From NCBI GenBank assembly GCA_052148715.1, contig JBKQHQ010000257.1:1-34599 (forward strand): a stretch of DNA of 34,599 nt. Direction: 5' to 3'. Each line of letters begins with the position of its first letter. Position 1 is the stretch's first letter. The position numbers and the translations under genes are program-made. This document shows positions 9,047 to 16,985 of this stretch, piece by piece. The stretch is from JBKQHQ01 sp052148715. Its GTDB lineage: Bacteria > Pseudomonadota > Alphaproteobacteria > Rhizobiales > Xanthobacteraceae. The notes under the pieces are model-generated. The model worked only from the letters and a program-made list of their open reading frames with translations. It was not told the DNA's origin and searched no databases.

Positions 9047-10041
9047 GAGCCGCGGTCCTCGAGGGCGGGCGGCGCCGAGACGCGCAGGCGCGGGCGCAGC
9101 GCCTGCCAGCTCAGGCGGGCGAGGCGCGCTGACCCCGGCACCAGACCTTCCGGCATGAAGCTGATGATCGCCACGAAGATGACCCCAAGCACCAGATTCC
9201 AGCGCACCACATAGGCGCTGACGACATTCTTCATGATCACGACGATCACGGCACCGGCGATCGGGCCGAGCAGTGTCGCGGTGCCGCCGGAGATCACCAT
9301 GAGCAGAACCTCGGCCGAGGTCTGCAGCGCTGCGATCTGCGGGCTGATGAACTGGTTGTAATAGAGGAACAGGAGGCCGGCGACTGCCGACCAGAAGCCG
9401 GAGAGGAGAAAGGCGAGAAAGCGAATGAGCCAAACGTTATAGCCGAGTGCGTTCATCCGGCGCGGCTGATCACGGGTACCGCGCAGGCTCGCGCCGAACG
9501 GCGAGCGCACGAACACCGCCATCGAGACGAGTGCCAGGAGAAACAGAACCAGCGTCGCGTAGTAGAAGGAACGGGCGTCGGTGAGGGCGATGCCGAAAGG
9601 CGTCGGTCGTCCGTGCACGTTCACGCCGTTGTCGCCGTTGGTGAGGCTCGCCCAGCGATAGGCGATGCCCCAGAGGATCTGGCCGAGCGCGAGTGTGATC
9701 ATCAGAAAGCCGATCCCGGTGGAGCGTAGCGCGAGCACGGCAAACACCGCGGCGGTGACGAGAGTCATGCCGATCGCGGCGAGGCCGGCGGCAAGATGTC
9801 CGTGGCCGGCCGCCAGCATCAGCCCGGCGGTATAGCCCGCAACGCTGAACAGGCCGGCATGCCCAAGCGACACCAGGCCCGCGTAGCCGACGAGCACATT
9901 GAGCGCGAGGGCAAAGATCGCCCAAAACAGGATTTGGCTCGCGATGTTGACGTAATACGGATTGCCGATCCAAAACGGCAAGGTCGCGAGCAAGACGAGC
10001 GCCAGGGCGAGGGCGCCGTAGCCGAGGCGTTGTTGCCTCAT
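9043..10041 (-). CDS. livM: Branched-chain-amino-acid-type ABC transporter permease LivM (cluster 2)
   Basis: Inner-membrane permease of importer 2, 332 residues, mostly hydrophobic. The BPD_transp_2 landmark GLVSLGHAGLFSVAGY lies near residue 55, and the ATPase-facing loop contains RGTRDQPRRMNALGYN. A charged tail of about 30 residues follows the last membrane segment. The ATG overlaps the livH stop (ATGA) and its own stop overlaps livG, so livH-livM-livG-livF form one tightly coupled unit. Confidence 0.94.
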   Translation of the reverse strand: MRQQRLGYGALALALVLLATLPFWIGNPYYVNIASQILFWAIFALALNVLVGYAGLVSLGHAGLFSVAGYTAGLMLAAGHGHLAAGLAAIGMTLVTAAVFAVLALRSTGIGFLMITLALGQILWGIAYRWASLTNGDNGVNVHGRPTPFGIALTDARSFYYATLVLFLLALVSMAVFVRSPFGASLRGTRDQPRRMNALGYNVWLIRFLAFLLSGFWSAVAGLLFLYYNQFISPQIAALQTSAEVLLMVISGGTATLLGPIAGAVIVVIMKNVVSAYVVRWNLVLGVIFVAIISFMPEGLVPGSARLARLSWQALRPRLRVSAPPALEDRGS

Positions 10042-10898
10042 GACACGACCCTGCCGAACAGGCCTTGGGGCCGCAGGACGAGGACCAACACCATCGGCAG
10101 GAAAAGGATCACATAGGCAAGGTCGGGAAGCATCGCCTGGCCGAAATTGTAGAGAAAGCCGATCAGGAAGCTGCCGACCAGCGCGCCGAGGAGGCTGCCG
10201 GTGCCGCCGAGGATGACCACGATCAGCGCGAGCGGCAGCATGTCGGCGTCAAGACCGGGATAGACCGACAGATAGGGCGCGCCCATCACGCCGGCGAAAG
10301 CGGCGAGCGCGGCGCCGAGGCAAAAGATCAGCGTGAACAGCTGCGATACCTTGATGCCGACGACGCGCGCGATCGGCGCATCATCGACGCCGGCCCGGAT
10401 CATGGCGCCGAGGCGCGTGCGGTCGATCATGAACCAGAGCGCTGCGGCGATCACGACCGCGATGGCCAGGATCACCAGGCGGTAGGTCGGAAAATAGATC
10501 CCGAATACCGGCAGCGCACCCACGAACAGGCGCGGCGTCGGGGGTTGCAGCGGATCGCCGCCCCAGATCATCAAGCATAGGTCGGCAGTGATGAAGGAGA
10601 GGCCGAGCGTGAGCAGGACTTGCGGCAGATCCTGCCCCGCCAGCCGGCGCAGCAGCAAACGCTCGATCGTGCCGCCGATGACGGCCATGGCGGCGCCGCT
10701 CGCAAGCGCGGCCAGCCAGAAGTTCAAGCCCTTGTCAAGGAAGGTCGCCCCCAAATAGGCGCCCAGCATGAAGAACGAACCGTGCATCAGGTTCGGAATA
10801 CGCATCAGCCCGAAGATCAGCGAAAAGCCGGCCGACAGCAGGAACAGCAGCCCGCCGAGGGCAAAGCTGTTCACGGCGAGAAGCACCCAAACGGTCAT
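10038..10898 (-). CDS. livH: Branched-chain-amino-acid-type ABC transporter permease LivH (cluster 2)
   Basis: Inner-membrane permease of importer 2, 286 residues. The LivH hallmark GLMRIPNLMHGSFFMLGAYLG sits near residue 31, and the ATPase-facing loop is RAGVDDAPIARVVGI. I chose the ATG at 10896-10898; a TTG immediately upstream is also in frame. An AAGG-containing ribosome-binding site lies about nine bases before. It follows the two binding-protein genes with a 144-base gap that holds a strong hairpin (10973-10993). Confidence 0.94.
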   Translation of the reverse strand: MTVWVLLAVNSFALGGLLFLLSAGFSLIFGLMRIPNLMHGSFFMLGAYLGATFLDKGLNFWLAALASGAAMAVIGGTIERLLLRRLAGQDLPQVLLTLGLSFITADLCLMIWGGDPLQPPTPRLFVGALPVFGIYFPTYRLVILAIAVVIAAALWFMIDRTRLGAMIRAGVDDAPIARVVGIKVSQLFTLIFCLGAALAAFAGVMGAPYLSVYPGLDADMLPLALIVVILGGTGSLLGALVGSFLIGFLYNFGQAMLPDLAYVILFLPMVLVLVLRPQGLFGRVVS

Positions 10899-10972
10899 CA
10901 ACGCCGCCTTCGCGTCATGGGCGGACTTGCCACGACTATCCGCGACCTACTTGTGGAGCGGAAAGACGTGGG

Positions 10973-10993
10973 TGGCCGTGACAGACACGGCCA
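10973..10993 (-). promoter_or_regulatory. Intercistronic hairpin between binding-protein gene and livH
   Basis: A perfect 8-base inverted repeat, TGGCCGTG/CACGGCCA, with a 5-base loop lies between the stop of the second binding-protein gene (11046) and livH (10898). There is no T-tract, so full termination is unlikely. Such hairpins commonly protect the upstream message or cause partial termination, giving more binding protein than permease; that role is inferred. Confidence 0.55.
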
Positions 10994-11045
10994 TGACGTT
11001 GATGGGGCATGCTTTCCAACATCCACTGCAGCACTGCCACGGGGC

Positions 11046-12296
11046 CTAGGGCTCGAGATTCTTCGCCGGTGGGAAGTCGCGCGAATAGACCGGCTGGGCC
11101 AGAAACCATTTTTCGTCGTAGGTCCAGAACTGGCTCACGTCCGGATAGGTCTTGATGACGCTGTTGACGAGCTTGCCGTCCTTGCGCTCGCATTTGCGGA
11201 TGAAGATGTCGCCGACCACGTTGCCGAGATGGTCGAAGCGAAACGAGCCGCGTGGCGTGTCGGTCAAGGAAACCCCGCGCAACGCGCCCATGAAGGCCTT
11301 CTTATCGTCGGCCTGGCCCCCGGTCTTCTGCAGCGCCGCCTCCACGATCTGGCCGGCCACATACATGCCGGCCGAGTAGCCGCCCGGAATCACCCCATAA
11401 TCCTTCTGCATGGTGGCGACGAAGCGTTTGTTGGTCGACGAATCGTATTCGGCCGAATACCAATGCGCCGAATAGACGCCGACCGCTTCCTCGCCCACGC
11501 TCTTGAGCAGCGCGTCGTCCATCGCCGTCCAGCCGCCGGTCAAGGTCATTTTGTCCTTAAGGCCGAGATCGGCGAACACACGCATGAACCGTAGCGGGTT
11601 CGAGCCAGCAAATGCGTTGAACACGCCGTCTACGTCATGAATTTGCGCAAGATAGGGGGTGTAGTCCGGGGTCACCAAGGGCGGCCACAGCTTCTTGACG
11701 ATCTTGCCGCCGTTCTCCTCGAACACCCGCTGGAAGCCGGAGCAATTCTCGTGGCCGAAGGCGAGGTCGTCGGCGATGGTCGCTACCCGTTTCAGCTTCA
11801 GCTCCTTGGCCGAATAGTCGGCCATGGCGTGCGGCGCCTGGGCGGAGGTCGCCGAGGGCCGGATGATCCAGGGATTGGGCGTGCGTTGCGTCACGTCCTC
11901 CGCCGCCGCGAGGCTTACGAGCGGTATCTCGCGCTCCCGAACGTAATCGGTGATCGCCAGCAACTCGTTGGCCGCGAGCGGGCCGAGGATGATGTTCGCC
12001 CCGTCGCGCTCGACCACTTCCTGCGCCTTGGTCTTGGCGCCGGCCGGAGAGCCTCCGGTGTCGGCTGAGATCAGCTCGACCTTGCGCCCGGCGAGCGTGT
12101 TGTTCTTCTCCTTCAGGAAGCTCAGAATGCCTTGCTCCATCTGGATGCCGCCCTGGGCGAGTGGGCCGGTCTTGACGGTGAGAAGGCCGATCTTGAACGG
12201 CGCCGCCTGCGCGTGCACCGCCGGCGTTTTCAATGTCGCGAGGCCGGCGCCGCTCGCCAGCATTCCCTTCAGAACGGTGCGCCGTTCGACTTTCAT
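11046..12296 (-). CDS. Periplasmic substrate-binding protein of Liv-type ABC importer (copy nearer the permeases)
   Basis: Type I periplasmic binding protein (Peripla_BP_6), 416 residues, which captures the ligand and hands it to LivHM of cluster 2. The N-terminus ERRTVLKGMLASGAGLATLK ending in VHAQA is a Tat-type signal, expected in this family in alphaproteobacteria. The mature part starts FKIGLLTVKTGPLAQGG, the usual first ligand-binding strand. ATG 12296 follows GAGGAGGAAATC. It is about 85 percent identical by hand count (63 differences in 416, no gaps) to its upstream neighbour, so the two arose by tandem duplication. Substitutions cluster around residues 106-190 and 270-315, which could tune ligand preference. 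Confidence 0.93.
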   Translation of the reverse strand: MKVERRTVLKGMLASGAGLATLKTPAVHAQAAPFKIGLLTVKTGPLAQGGIQMEQGILSFLKEKNNTLAGRKVELISADTGGSPAGAKTKAQEVVERDGANIILGPLAANELLAITDYVREREIPLVSLAAAEDVTQRTPNPWIIRPSATSAQAPHAMADYSAKELKLKRVATIADDLAFGHENCSGFQRVFEENGGKIVKKLWPPLVTPDYTPYLAQIHDVDGVFNAFAGSNPLRFMRVFADLGLKDKMTLTGGWTAMDDALLKSVGEEAVGVYSAHWYSAEYDSSTNKRFVATMQKDYGVIPGGYSAGMYVAGQIVEAALQKTGGQADDKKAFMGALRGVSLTDTPRGSFRFDHLGNVVGDIFIRKCERKDGKLVNSVIKTYPDVSQFWTYDEKWFLAQPVYSRDFPPAKNLEP

Positions 12297-12315
12297 GATT
12301 TCCTCCTCGTCGAAT

Positions 12316-12343
12316 CTCGAGCGCGCTTCGCAGCGCGCTCGAG
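12316..12343 (-). promoter_or_regulatory. Strong GNRA-type hairpin between the duplicated binding-protein genes
   Basis: A perfect 12-base inverted repeat (12316-12327 with 12332-12343). Read as RNA from the minus strand it forms a long GC-rich stem closed by a GCGA tetraloop, a stable GNRA loop. It lies 20 bases upstream of the downstream copy's ATG, just before its ribosome-binding site, and 56 bases after the upstream copy's stop. It could stabilise the upstream transcript or modulate translation of the second copy. It lacks a T-tract. Confidence 0.6.
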
Positions 12344-12399
12344 CTAACCGGTCGTTGCTTCTTGCCGATCCGGCCTATGCGTTAAACCCTGCGTGACGC

Positions 12400-13650
12400 C
12401 TATTGCTCCAGGTTCTTGGCCGGCGGGAAGTCGCGCGAATAGACCGGCTGCGCCAAAAACTGCTTCTCGTCATAGGTCCAGAACTGGCTGACATCCGGGT
12501 AGGTCTTGATCACGCTATTCACGAGGTTCCCGCCCTTGCGCTCGCATTTGCGGATGAAGATCTCGCCGACCACGTTACCCAGATGGTCGAAGTGGAACGG
12601 GCCGCGCGGCGTGTCGGTCAAGGAGACCGCGCGCATGGCGTCCATGAAGGCTTTCTTGTCGTCCGAATTGCCGCCGGTCTTCTGCAGCGCGGCTTCGACG
12701 ACCATGCCGGCGACATACATGCCGGCCGAGTATCCGCCCGGCAGGACGCCGAAGTCCTTTTGCATGTCGGCGACGAACTGCTTGTTGCTCGGCGAGTCGA
12801 AATCGGCCGAATACCAGTGCGCCGAATAGACGCCGACGGCCTCGTCGCCGAGGCTCTTGAGCAGCGCGTCGTCCATGGCGGTCCAGCCGCCGGTCAACGT
12901 CATCTTTTGCTTGAGGCCGAGATCGGCGAAGGCGCGCATGAATTTCACCGGGTTCGACCCGGCGAAGCCGTTGAACACCCCGTCGACGTCGTGGATCTGC
13001 GCCAGGTAGGGCGTGTAGTCGGGGGTGACGAGTGGCGGCCACAGTTTCTTGACGACCTTGCCGCCGTCCTCCTCGAACACGCGCTGGAAGCCGGAGACCT
13101 GCTCATAGCCGAAGGCGAAATCCTCGCTGATCGTCGCCATCCGATTGAGCTTGAGCTCCTTGGCCGAGTAATCGCCCATGACATGCGAGGCTTGGGCGGA
13201 TGTCGCCGACGGCCGGATGATCCACGGATTGGTCTTGCGTTGCGTGACGTCTTCGGCCGCCGCAAGACTGAGGAGCGGCGTCTCGTGCTCGCGGATATAG
13301 TCCGTTATCGCCAAGAGCTCGAAGGCGGCGAGCGGCCCGAGAATGACGTTCACCGCATCGCGCTCGACCACTTCTTGCGCCTTCGTTTTGGCACCGGCCG
13401 GATTGCCGCCGGTATCGGCGGAGATCAGCTCGACCTTGCGGCCCGCGAGCGTATTGTTCCTGTGCTTGAGGAACGTGGTGAGGCCCTGTTCCATCTGGAT
13501 ACCGCCTTGGGCGAGCGGCCCGGTCTTGACCGTGAGTAGGGCGATCTTGAACGGCGCCGCCTGGGCATGCACCGCCGGCGACTTCAAGGCCGCGAGACCG
13601 ACGCTGCTCGCGAGCATTCCCTTCAGTACCGTTCTGCGTTCGACTTTCAT
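12400..13650 (-). CDS. Periplasmic substrate-binding protein of Liv-type ABC importer (upstream copy)
   Basis: Peripla_BP_6 protein, 416 residues, same length and architecture as the neighbour at 11046-12296, with the Tat-type signal ERRTVLKG and cleavage region VHAQA. ATG 13650 follows GGGAGGAACAC. Being first of the two, with a 131-base gap after the CocE-like gene, it may carry the main promoter of the importer operon. A GC-rich hairpin (13678-13692, 6-base arms) lies 28 bases upstream. No pseudogene signs are seen in either copy, so both are probably functional and share one permease complex. Confidence 0.93.
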   Translation of the reverse strand: MKVERRTVLKGMLASSVGLAALKSPAVHAQAAPFKIALLTVKTGPLAQGGIQMEQGLTTFLKHRNNTLAGRKVELISADTGGNPAGAKTKAQEVVERDAVNVILGPLAAFELLAITDYIREHETPLLSLAAAEDVTQRKTNPWIIRPSATSAQASHVMGDYSAKELKLNRMATISEDFAFGYEQVSGFQRVFEEDGGKVVKKLWPPLVTPDYTPYLAQIHDVDGVFNGFAGSNPVKFMRAFADLGLKQKMTLTGGWTAMDDALLKSLGDEAVGVYSAHWYSADFDSPSNKQFVADMQKDFGVLPGGYSAGMYVAGMVVEAALQKTGGNSDDKKAFMDAMRAVSLTDTPRGPFHFDHLGNVVGEIFIRKCERKGGNLVNSVIKTYPDVSQFWTYDEKQFLAQPVYSRDFPPAKNLEQ

Positions 13651-13781
13651 GTGTTCCTCCCGGTAGCGCTGATGTTGGCGGCCTGCGGCCGCTCTCGATT
13701 GAGGCGAACGACGCCACTCTCCAAATTTAACACGCGTTGCCGATACAACCTAATCGCAACGCGCGCTTCCGAGCGGCTTGC

Positions 13782-15626
13782 CTAAGATTTTTGCGACTTT
13801 TTCTCCCGCTTTTTTTGCCCTTTCTTCTGCCCCTTCTTCTCCGGAACGATCGGCAGGAGCAGGTACGGCCGCTTGTTGCGGCCGAAATGAAGGCTGGTAA
13901 CGCCGGCAAAGACTTCGGGCGGTCGATCGTTTGGATCGTCGTGCAGGAAAGGGCCGCAGCCCTTGAGCTCGTTCTTGAAATTCGACAACCGACCGCCGCT
14001 AGCCCCGCCGTATTCGTAGTCCTTGCCGCGGATGGTCACCCCGATGCGGAAACCCGCCGGCACGACGATGCTGCTCGGCCAGATCTCGATATCGACCTCG
14101 GCCACTTCGCCGGGCTTAAGCTTTTGTTCCTTGTCGTGGGTGTGATAGGGCCGATACGGCAGTGACAGTTTTTTATCGAGCTTGCGGTGCGAGACGCGCA
14201 GCCAGCCCTGGGCGATGGGCATATGTGGATCGATCGCACCCTGGAACACGACTTCCTTTAGATCGGGCGAGAACACCCGCACGACGACGAACAGATCGGC
14301 ATCGCGGGTCGACGACGAAACGAACAGCTTGAGCGACGATGGCCCCGTGATCTCGGTTTCCGCATTGAGCGGAGGCGTCAGAAACGTGAGACCCTCGCCC
14401 ATGGCGTCGAACCTTAGCGCCGCCTTCCCAGCCGAGGCCTTGTCCGCCAACTCGAAGCGCGCCGGATCGAGATAGAACCGCGTCCATTTCGTCCGCTTGA
14501 GCGGCCATTCGCTCTCCGCGCGCGGCACGAACTTGTCGATGTGCCGGACCTGCAGCAGCACGCGCGGCTGCTTCGACCAGCTCGTATCCTTGCCGTGCAG
14601 GAAATAGTCGAAGAATCGCTTCTGCAGCTCGCGGCCATAGTCGGTGTAGAAGTGGGTCCAGTGCTCGATGCCATGCGCCTCGAGCCATTTGTCTTTCGAG
14701 GCGGCGCGCACAAAACCTTCAAAATTGCCGCGCGGATGCAGGCCCTGACCGCCCCAATTCGCGGCCGACAAGAACGGCACCTTCACCTTGGACCAGACCG
14801 GGGAGCGGGCCTGATGATAGTCGTCGTCGAGCGGATGCGCGCGGATCTCGGCGCCGAGGTCGACGCGGTTCGCGGTGAGCTCTTTCTCGGACAGGGTTTG
14901 TGGCCCGCAGACGAGTTCGCCGTGCACGCGGCTGCGCTTGCCGCGCTCGCCAACGCCGTACTGCACGGTCTTGACCTGCATGTCGTACCAGTTGGCCCAG
15001 AACGTGCTGAGAATCCCGCCATGGTGGGTCATGTCGCGGTACCAGTCGGCGGCGCCTTCCCAGACGCACATCGCGGCAAGGTGCGGCGGCTCGAGTGAGG
15101 CCACGTGCCACTGGTTGATGGCGTAATAGGAAATGCCGTTGAGCCCGACCTTGCCGTTCGACCAGGGCTGCATGCCGGCCCATTCGATGCAGCTGTAGAA
15201 GTCCTTGGTCTCGCGTGGGGAGAAATGATCGAGATAGTCCGGCGAGCAGCCGCAGCCGCGCGAGTCGACGCGCACGCAGGCGTAGTCGTACGGCACCCAT
15301 TTTTCCGGGTCGACCACCTCCCAGCTCTGATACTTGTTGCTCGATCCGGCCGGAACATCCGGATGCTTCGCCACCATCCGCTCCCACGCACTCGGATAGC
15401 CGTCCTGAAAGGCGAGGCCCTTGGCATAAGGGCCGTAGCTGAGGAGCACCGGAGAGCGGCCGTCCTTGACCGGGCGAAAGACGTCAGCCCGCAGCACCAG
15501 CCCGTCATCCATGTTGATCGGAACGTCCCAGTCGATGCGCATGCCGTCGCGCTCTTCGCTGCGCATTTCGTGTGTGTGGGCAGGCTCGGGGGGCGGTACT
15601 CTGGCCGGGCGGTGGGCGCTCATCAT
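13782..15626 (-). CDS. CocE/NonD family alpha/beta hydrolase with lysine-rich tail
   Basis: Predicted serine hydrolase of the CocE/S15 group, 614 residues, within the family's 550-680. An N-terminal alpha/beta-hydrolase domain (about residues 30-370) contains DSRGCGCS and the nucleophile elbow GLNGISYYAINQW with its Ser near residue 177. A C-terminal jelly-roll (PepX_C) follows, seen in TEITGPSSLKLFVSSSTRDAD and GFRIGVTIRG. Known relatives cleave esters or amides such as cocaine or glutaryl-7-ACA. No signal peptide is visible. The last 20 or so residues are almost only Lys, Gln, Gly and Glu, with a repeated KKGQKK unit. The start ATG follows GAGGGAGAAAAA. It is the farthest upstream gene on the strand of importer 2 and may process its substrate. 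Confidence 0.88.
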   Translation of the reverse strand: MMSAHRPARVPPPEPAHTHEMRSEERDGMRIDWDVPINMDDGLVLRADVFRPVKDGRSPVLLSYGPYAKGLAFQDGYPSAWERMVAKHPDVPAGSSNKYQSWEVVDPEKWVPYDYACVRVDSRGCGCSPDYLDHFSPRETKDFYSCIEWAGMQPWSNGKVGLNGISYYAINQWHVASLEPPHLAAMCVWEGAADWYRDMTHHGGILSTFWANWYDMQVKTVQYGVGERGKRSRVHGELVCGPQTLSEKELTANRVDLGAEIRAHPLDDDYHQARSPVWSKVKVPFLSAANWGGQGLHPRGNFEGFVRAASKDKWLEAHGIEHWTHFYTDYGRELQKRFFDYFLHGKDTSWSKQPRVLLQVRHIDKFVPRAESEWPLKRTKWTRFYLDPARFELADKASAGKAALRFDAMGEGLTFLTPPLNAETEITGPSSLKLFVSSSTRDADLFVVVRVFSPDLKEVVFQGAIDPHMPIAQGWLRVSHRKLDKKLSLPYRPYHTHDKEQKLKPGEVAEVDIEIWPSSIVVPAGFRIGVTIRGKDYEYGGASGGRLSNFKNELKGCGPFLHDDPNDRPPEVFAGVTSLHFGRNKRPYLLLPIVPEKKGQKKGQKKREKKSQKS

Positions 15627-15820
15627 TTTTTCTCCCTCGGAATGCTCCCGCTCATCCGTGGCCGCTGACCAGGAGCTCGGGGCGAGGCCTTATATGGCGT
15701 CTCCTCCGAGCCCGGCTGCACCCCGCTCGGCTATTTTTTTCTCCGACGCCTGAACCGACGCCGTTACCCCAGTCTAGCCTACCGCTCCCCATCCGGGTCT
15801 CGGCAAATAATATACTTTAA

Positions 15821-15882
15821 GCGTCGGCATTACTTTTTCTAATGCGGCGCGTGTTCATGGCGGCGCGGCATTTTGCCGACGC
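15821..15882. repeat. Nine-base inverted repeat flanking 44 bases, downstream of dehydrogenase gene
   Basis: Arms GCGTCGGCA (15821-15829) and TGCCGACGC (15874-15882) are perfect complements. The right arm ends one base after the dehydrogenase stop on the minus strand. It may serve as a terminator-like structure for that gene or as a regulatory site for the CocE-like gene, whose leader is the 257-base stretch 15627-15883. That stretch holds no gene but an AT-rich patch at about 15806-15820. Confidence 0.4.
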
Positions 15883-15883
15883 G

Positions 15884-16789
15884 TTAGCGGCGTGCCGCCC
15901 GCTTCACGCCGGCCATCGCTTCGAGCACGGCGCATACGGAGGCCGTATCGTGCGCGGCGTGGCCCGTCGACATCGCCGCCGCATAGATCGGCAAGGTGGC
16001 GCTGAGCAAGGGGGTCGGGCACCCCAGATGCTGCGCGAATTCGCCGATCACCGCCATGTCCTTCTGCCAGGTGGAGATCTTCATGGTGGCGTCGTCGTAG
16101 CGGTCCTTGACCATCATCGGCCCGCGCAACTCCAGCACGCGCGAGTTGCCCGCCCCGGCGGTCGCGAGCTCGAGCACCTTTTTCGGGTCGAGCCCCGCCT
16201 TGATGCCGAGCACCATCGCTTCCGCGCTTGCCACGTTATGGATGGCGACCAGCAGGTTCGCCACATACTTCATGCGGCTGCCGTTGCCGAATTCGCCGAG
16301 GTCGTGCGTCTGCCGCGCGAAACTCGCGAACAGCGGACGCAGCTTGGCGATGGTCTTGCTGTCGCCGCTCGCATAGACGACGAGGTCCTTCGTCTTGGCT
16401 TGCGCGCCGGTTCCGCTCACGGGGCTGTCGAGCGCGATGTGGCCTGCGGCGCGCAAAGCCTGCTCGGCCTGGAGCTTGTCGTCGATGGCGAAGGTGCTTG
16501 CCTCGATCAGCACGCGCCTCGGCACATGCGCATCGACAATGGCCTGCACCGTCATGGCGAGCGCTTGCGGATATGGCAAGCTCGTGATGATAGTCGGCAC
16601 CTCGCTGGCGACCGCCTTGGCGTCTGCGACGATTTTTACACCGGCGCGCGAAGCCTCTTTGCACCGCGCCTTGCTCGTGTCGAACCCGACGACACGCCAT
16701 CCGTCGGCCACGAGGTTGCGGGCAAACGCCCCGCCCATAATACCGAGGCCGATAACGCCGACGGCGCCTCGGCTCTTCGCCACATCCAT
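15884..16789 (-). CDS. 3-hydroxyisobutyrate dehydrogenase-like NAD(P)-dependent beta-hydroxyacid dehydrogenase
   Basis: Cytoplasmic beta-hydroxyacid dehydrogenase, 301 residues. The Rossmann motif GVIGLGIMGGAFARNL is at residue 10, the substrate-binding motif DSPVSGTGAQAK near residue 125, and the catalytic Lys in GNGSRMKYVANLL near residue 176. I chose ATG 16787-16789, which has GGAGAAGTGAGC before it; the longer reading to 16963 adds a low-complexity tail before the Rossmann fold. It oxidises or reduces short 3-hydroxyacids or semialdehydes. It is divergent from a second member of the same family at 16986, an arrangement that suggests linked roles. The exact substrate is unknown. Confidence 0.9.
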   Translation of the reverse strand: MDVAKSRGAVGVIGLGIMGGAFARNLVADGWRVVGFDTSKARCKEASRAGVKIVADAKAVASEVPTIITSLPYPQALAMTVQAIVDAHVPRRVLIEASTFAIDDKLQAEQALRAAGHIALDSPVSGTGAQAKTKDLVVYASGDSKTIAKLRPLFASFARQTHDLGEFGNGSRMKYVANLLVAIHNVASAEAMVLGIKAGLDPKKVLELATAGAGNSRVLELRGPMMVKDRYDDATMKISTWQKDMAVIGEFAQHLGCPTPLLSATLPIYAAAMSTGHAAHDTASVCAVLEAMAGVKRAARR

Positions 16790-16838
16790 GCTCACTTCTC
16801 CGCTGCCATTTGTCCCGCGAGTCGCGTTGGCGACGCTT

Positions 16839-16854
16839 GCATGCGTGCGCATGC
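16839..16854. promoter_or_regulatory. Possible operator: two GCATGC boxes in divergent intergenic region
   Basis: Two copies of the self-complementary hexamer GCATGC (16839-16844, 16849-16854) separated by 4 bases lie between the two divergent dehydrogenase genes, 50 bases from the minus-strand start. The layout resembles a dimeric regulator site, but no regulator gene is adjacent and the sequence could occur by chance in GC-rich DNA. Confidence 0.35.
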
Positions 16855-16914
16855 GGTTCAAGGCGCACGTGGCGACGCCGCCTGCGCCACGACTGCTGCC
16901 GGCGCACGGGGCGT

Positions 16915-16933
16915 GCACCGGCTTTGCCGGTGC
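16915..16933. promoter_or_regulatory. Eight-base hairpin in leader of plus-strand dehydrogenase
   Basis: Perfect inverted repeat GCACCGGC / GCCGGTGC with a TTT loop, 53 bases upstream of the start at 16986. It could be an operator or a leader hairpin; no T-tract follows. Confidence 0.4.
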
Positions 16934-16985
16934 GCGCCGTTCGCCTAAGTTCGCGGCGGACAATCAACGTTGAGGGCAGCAGCGC

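Noticed and set aside
13678..13692. Hairpin ahead of the upstream binding-protein gene as an operator
   Set aside because: Only 6-base GC arms in GC-rich DNA; reported only as context in the gene entry.
16790..16963. Extended N-terminus of the minus-strand beta-hydroxyacid dehydrogenase
   Set aside because: Low-complexity, Ala/Arg-rich sequence ahead of the Rossmann fold; ATG 16789 has a good ribosome-binding site.
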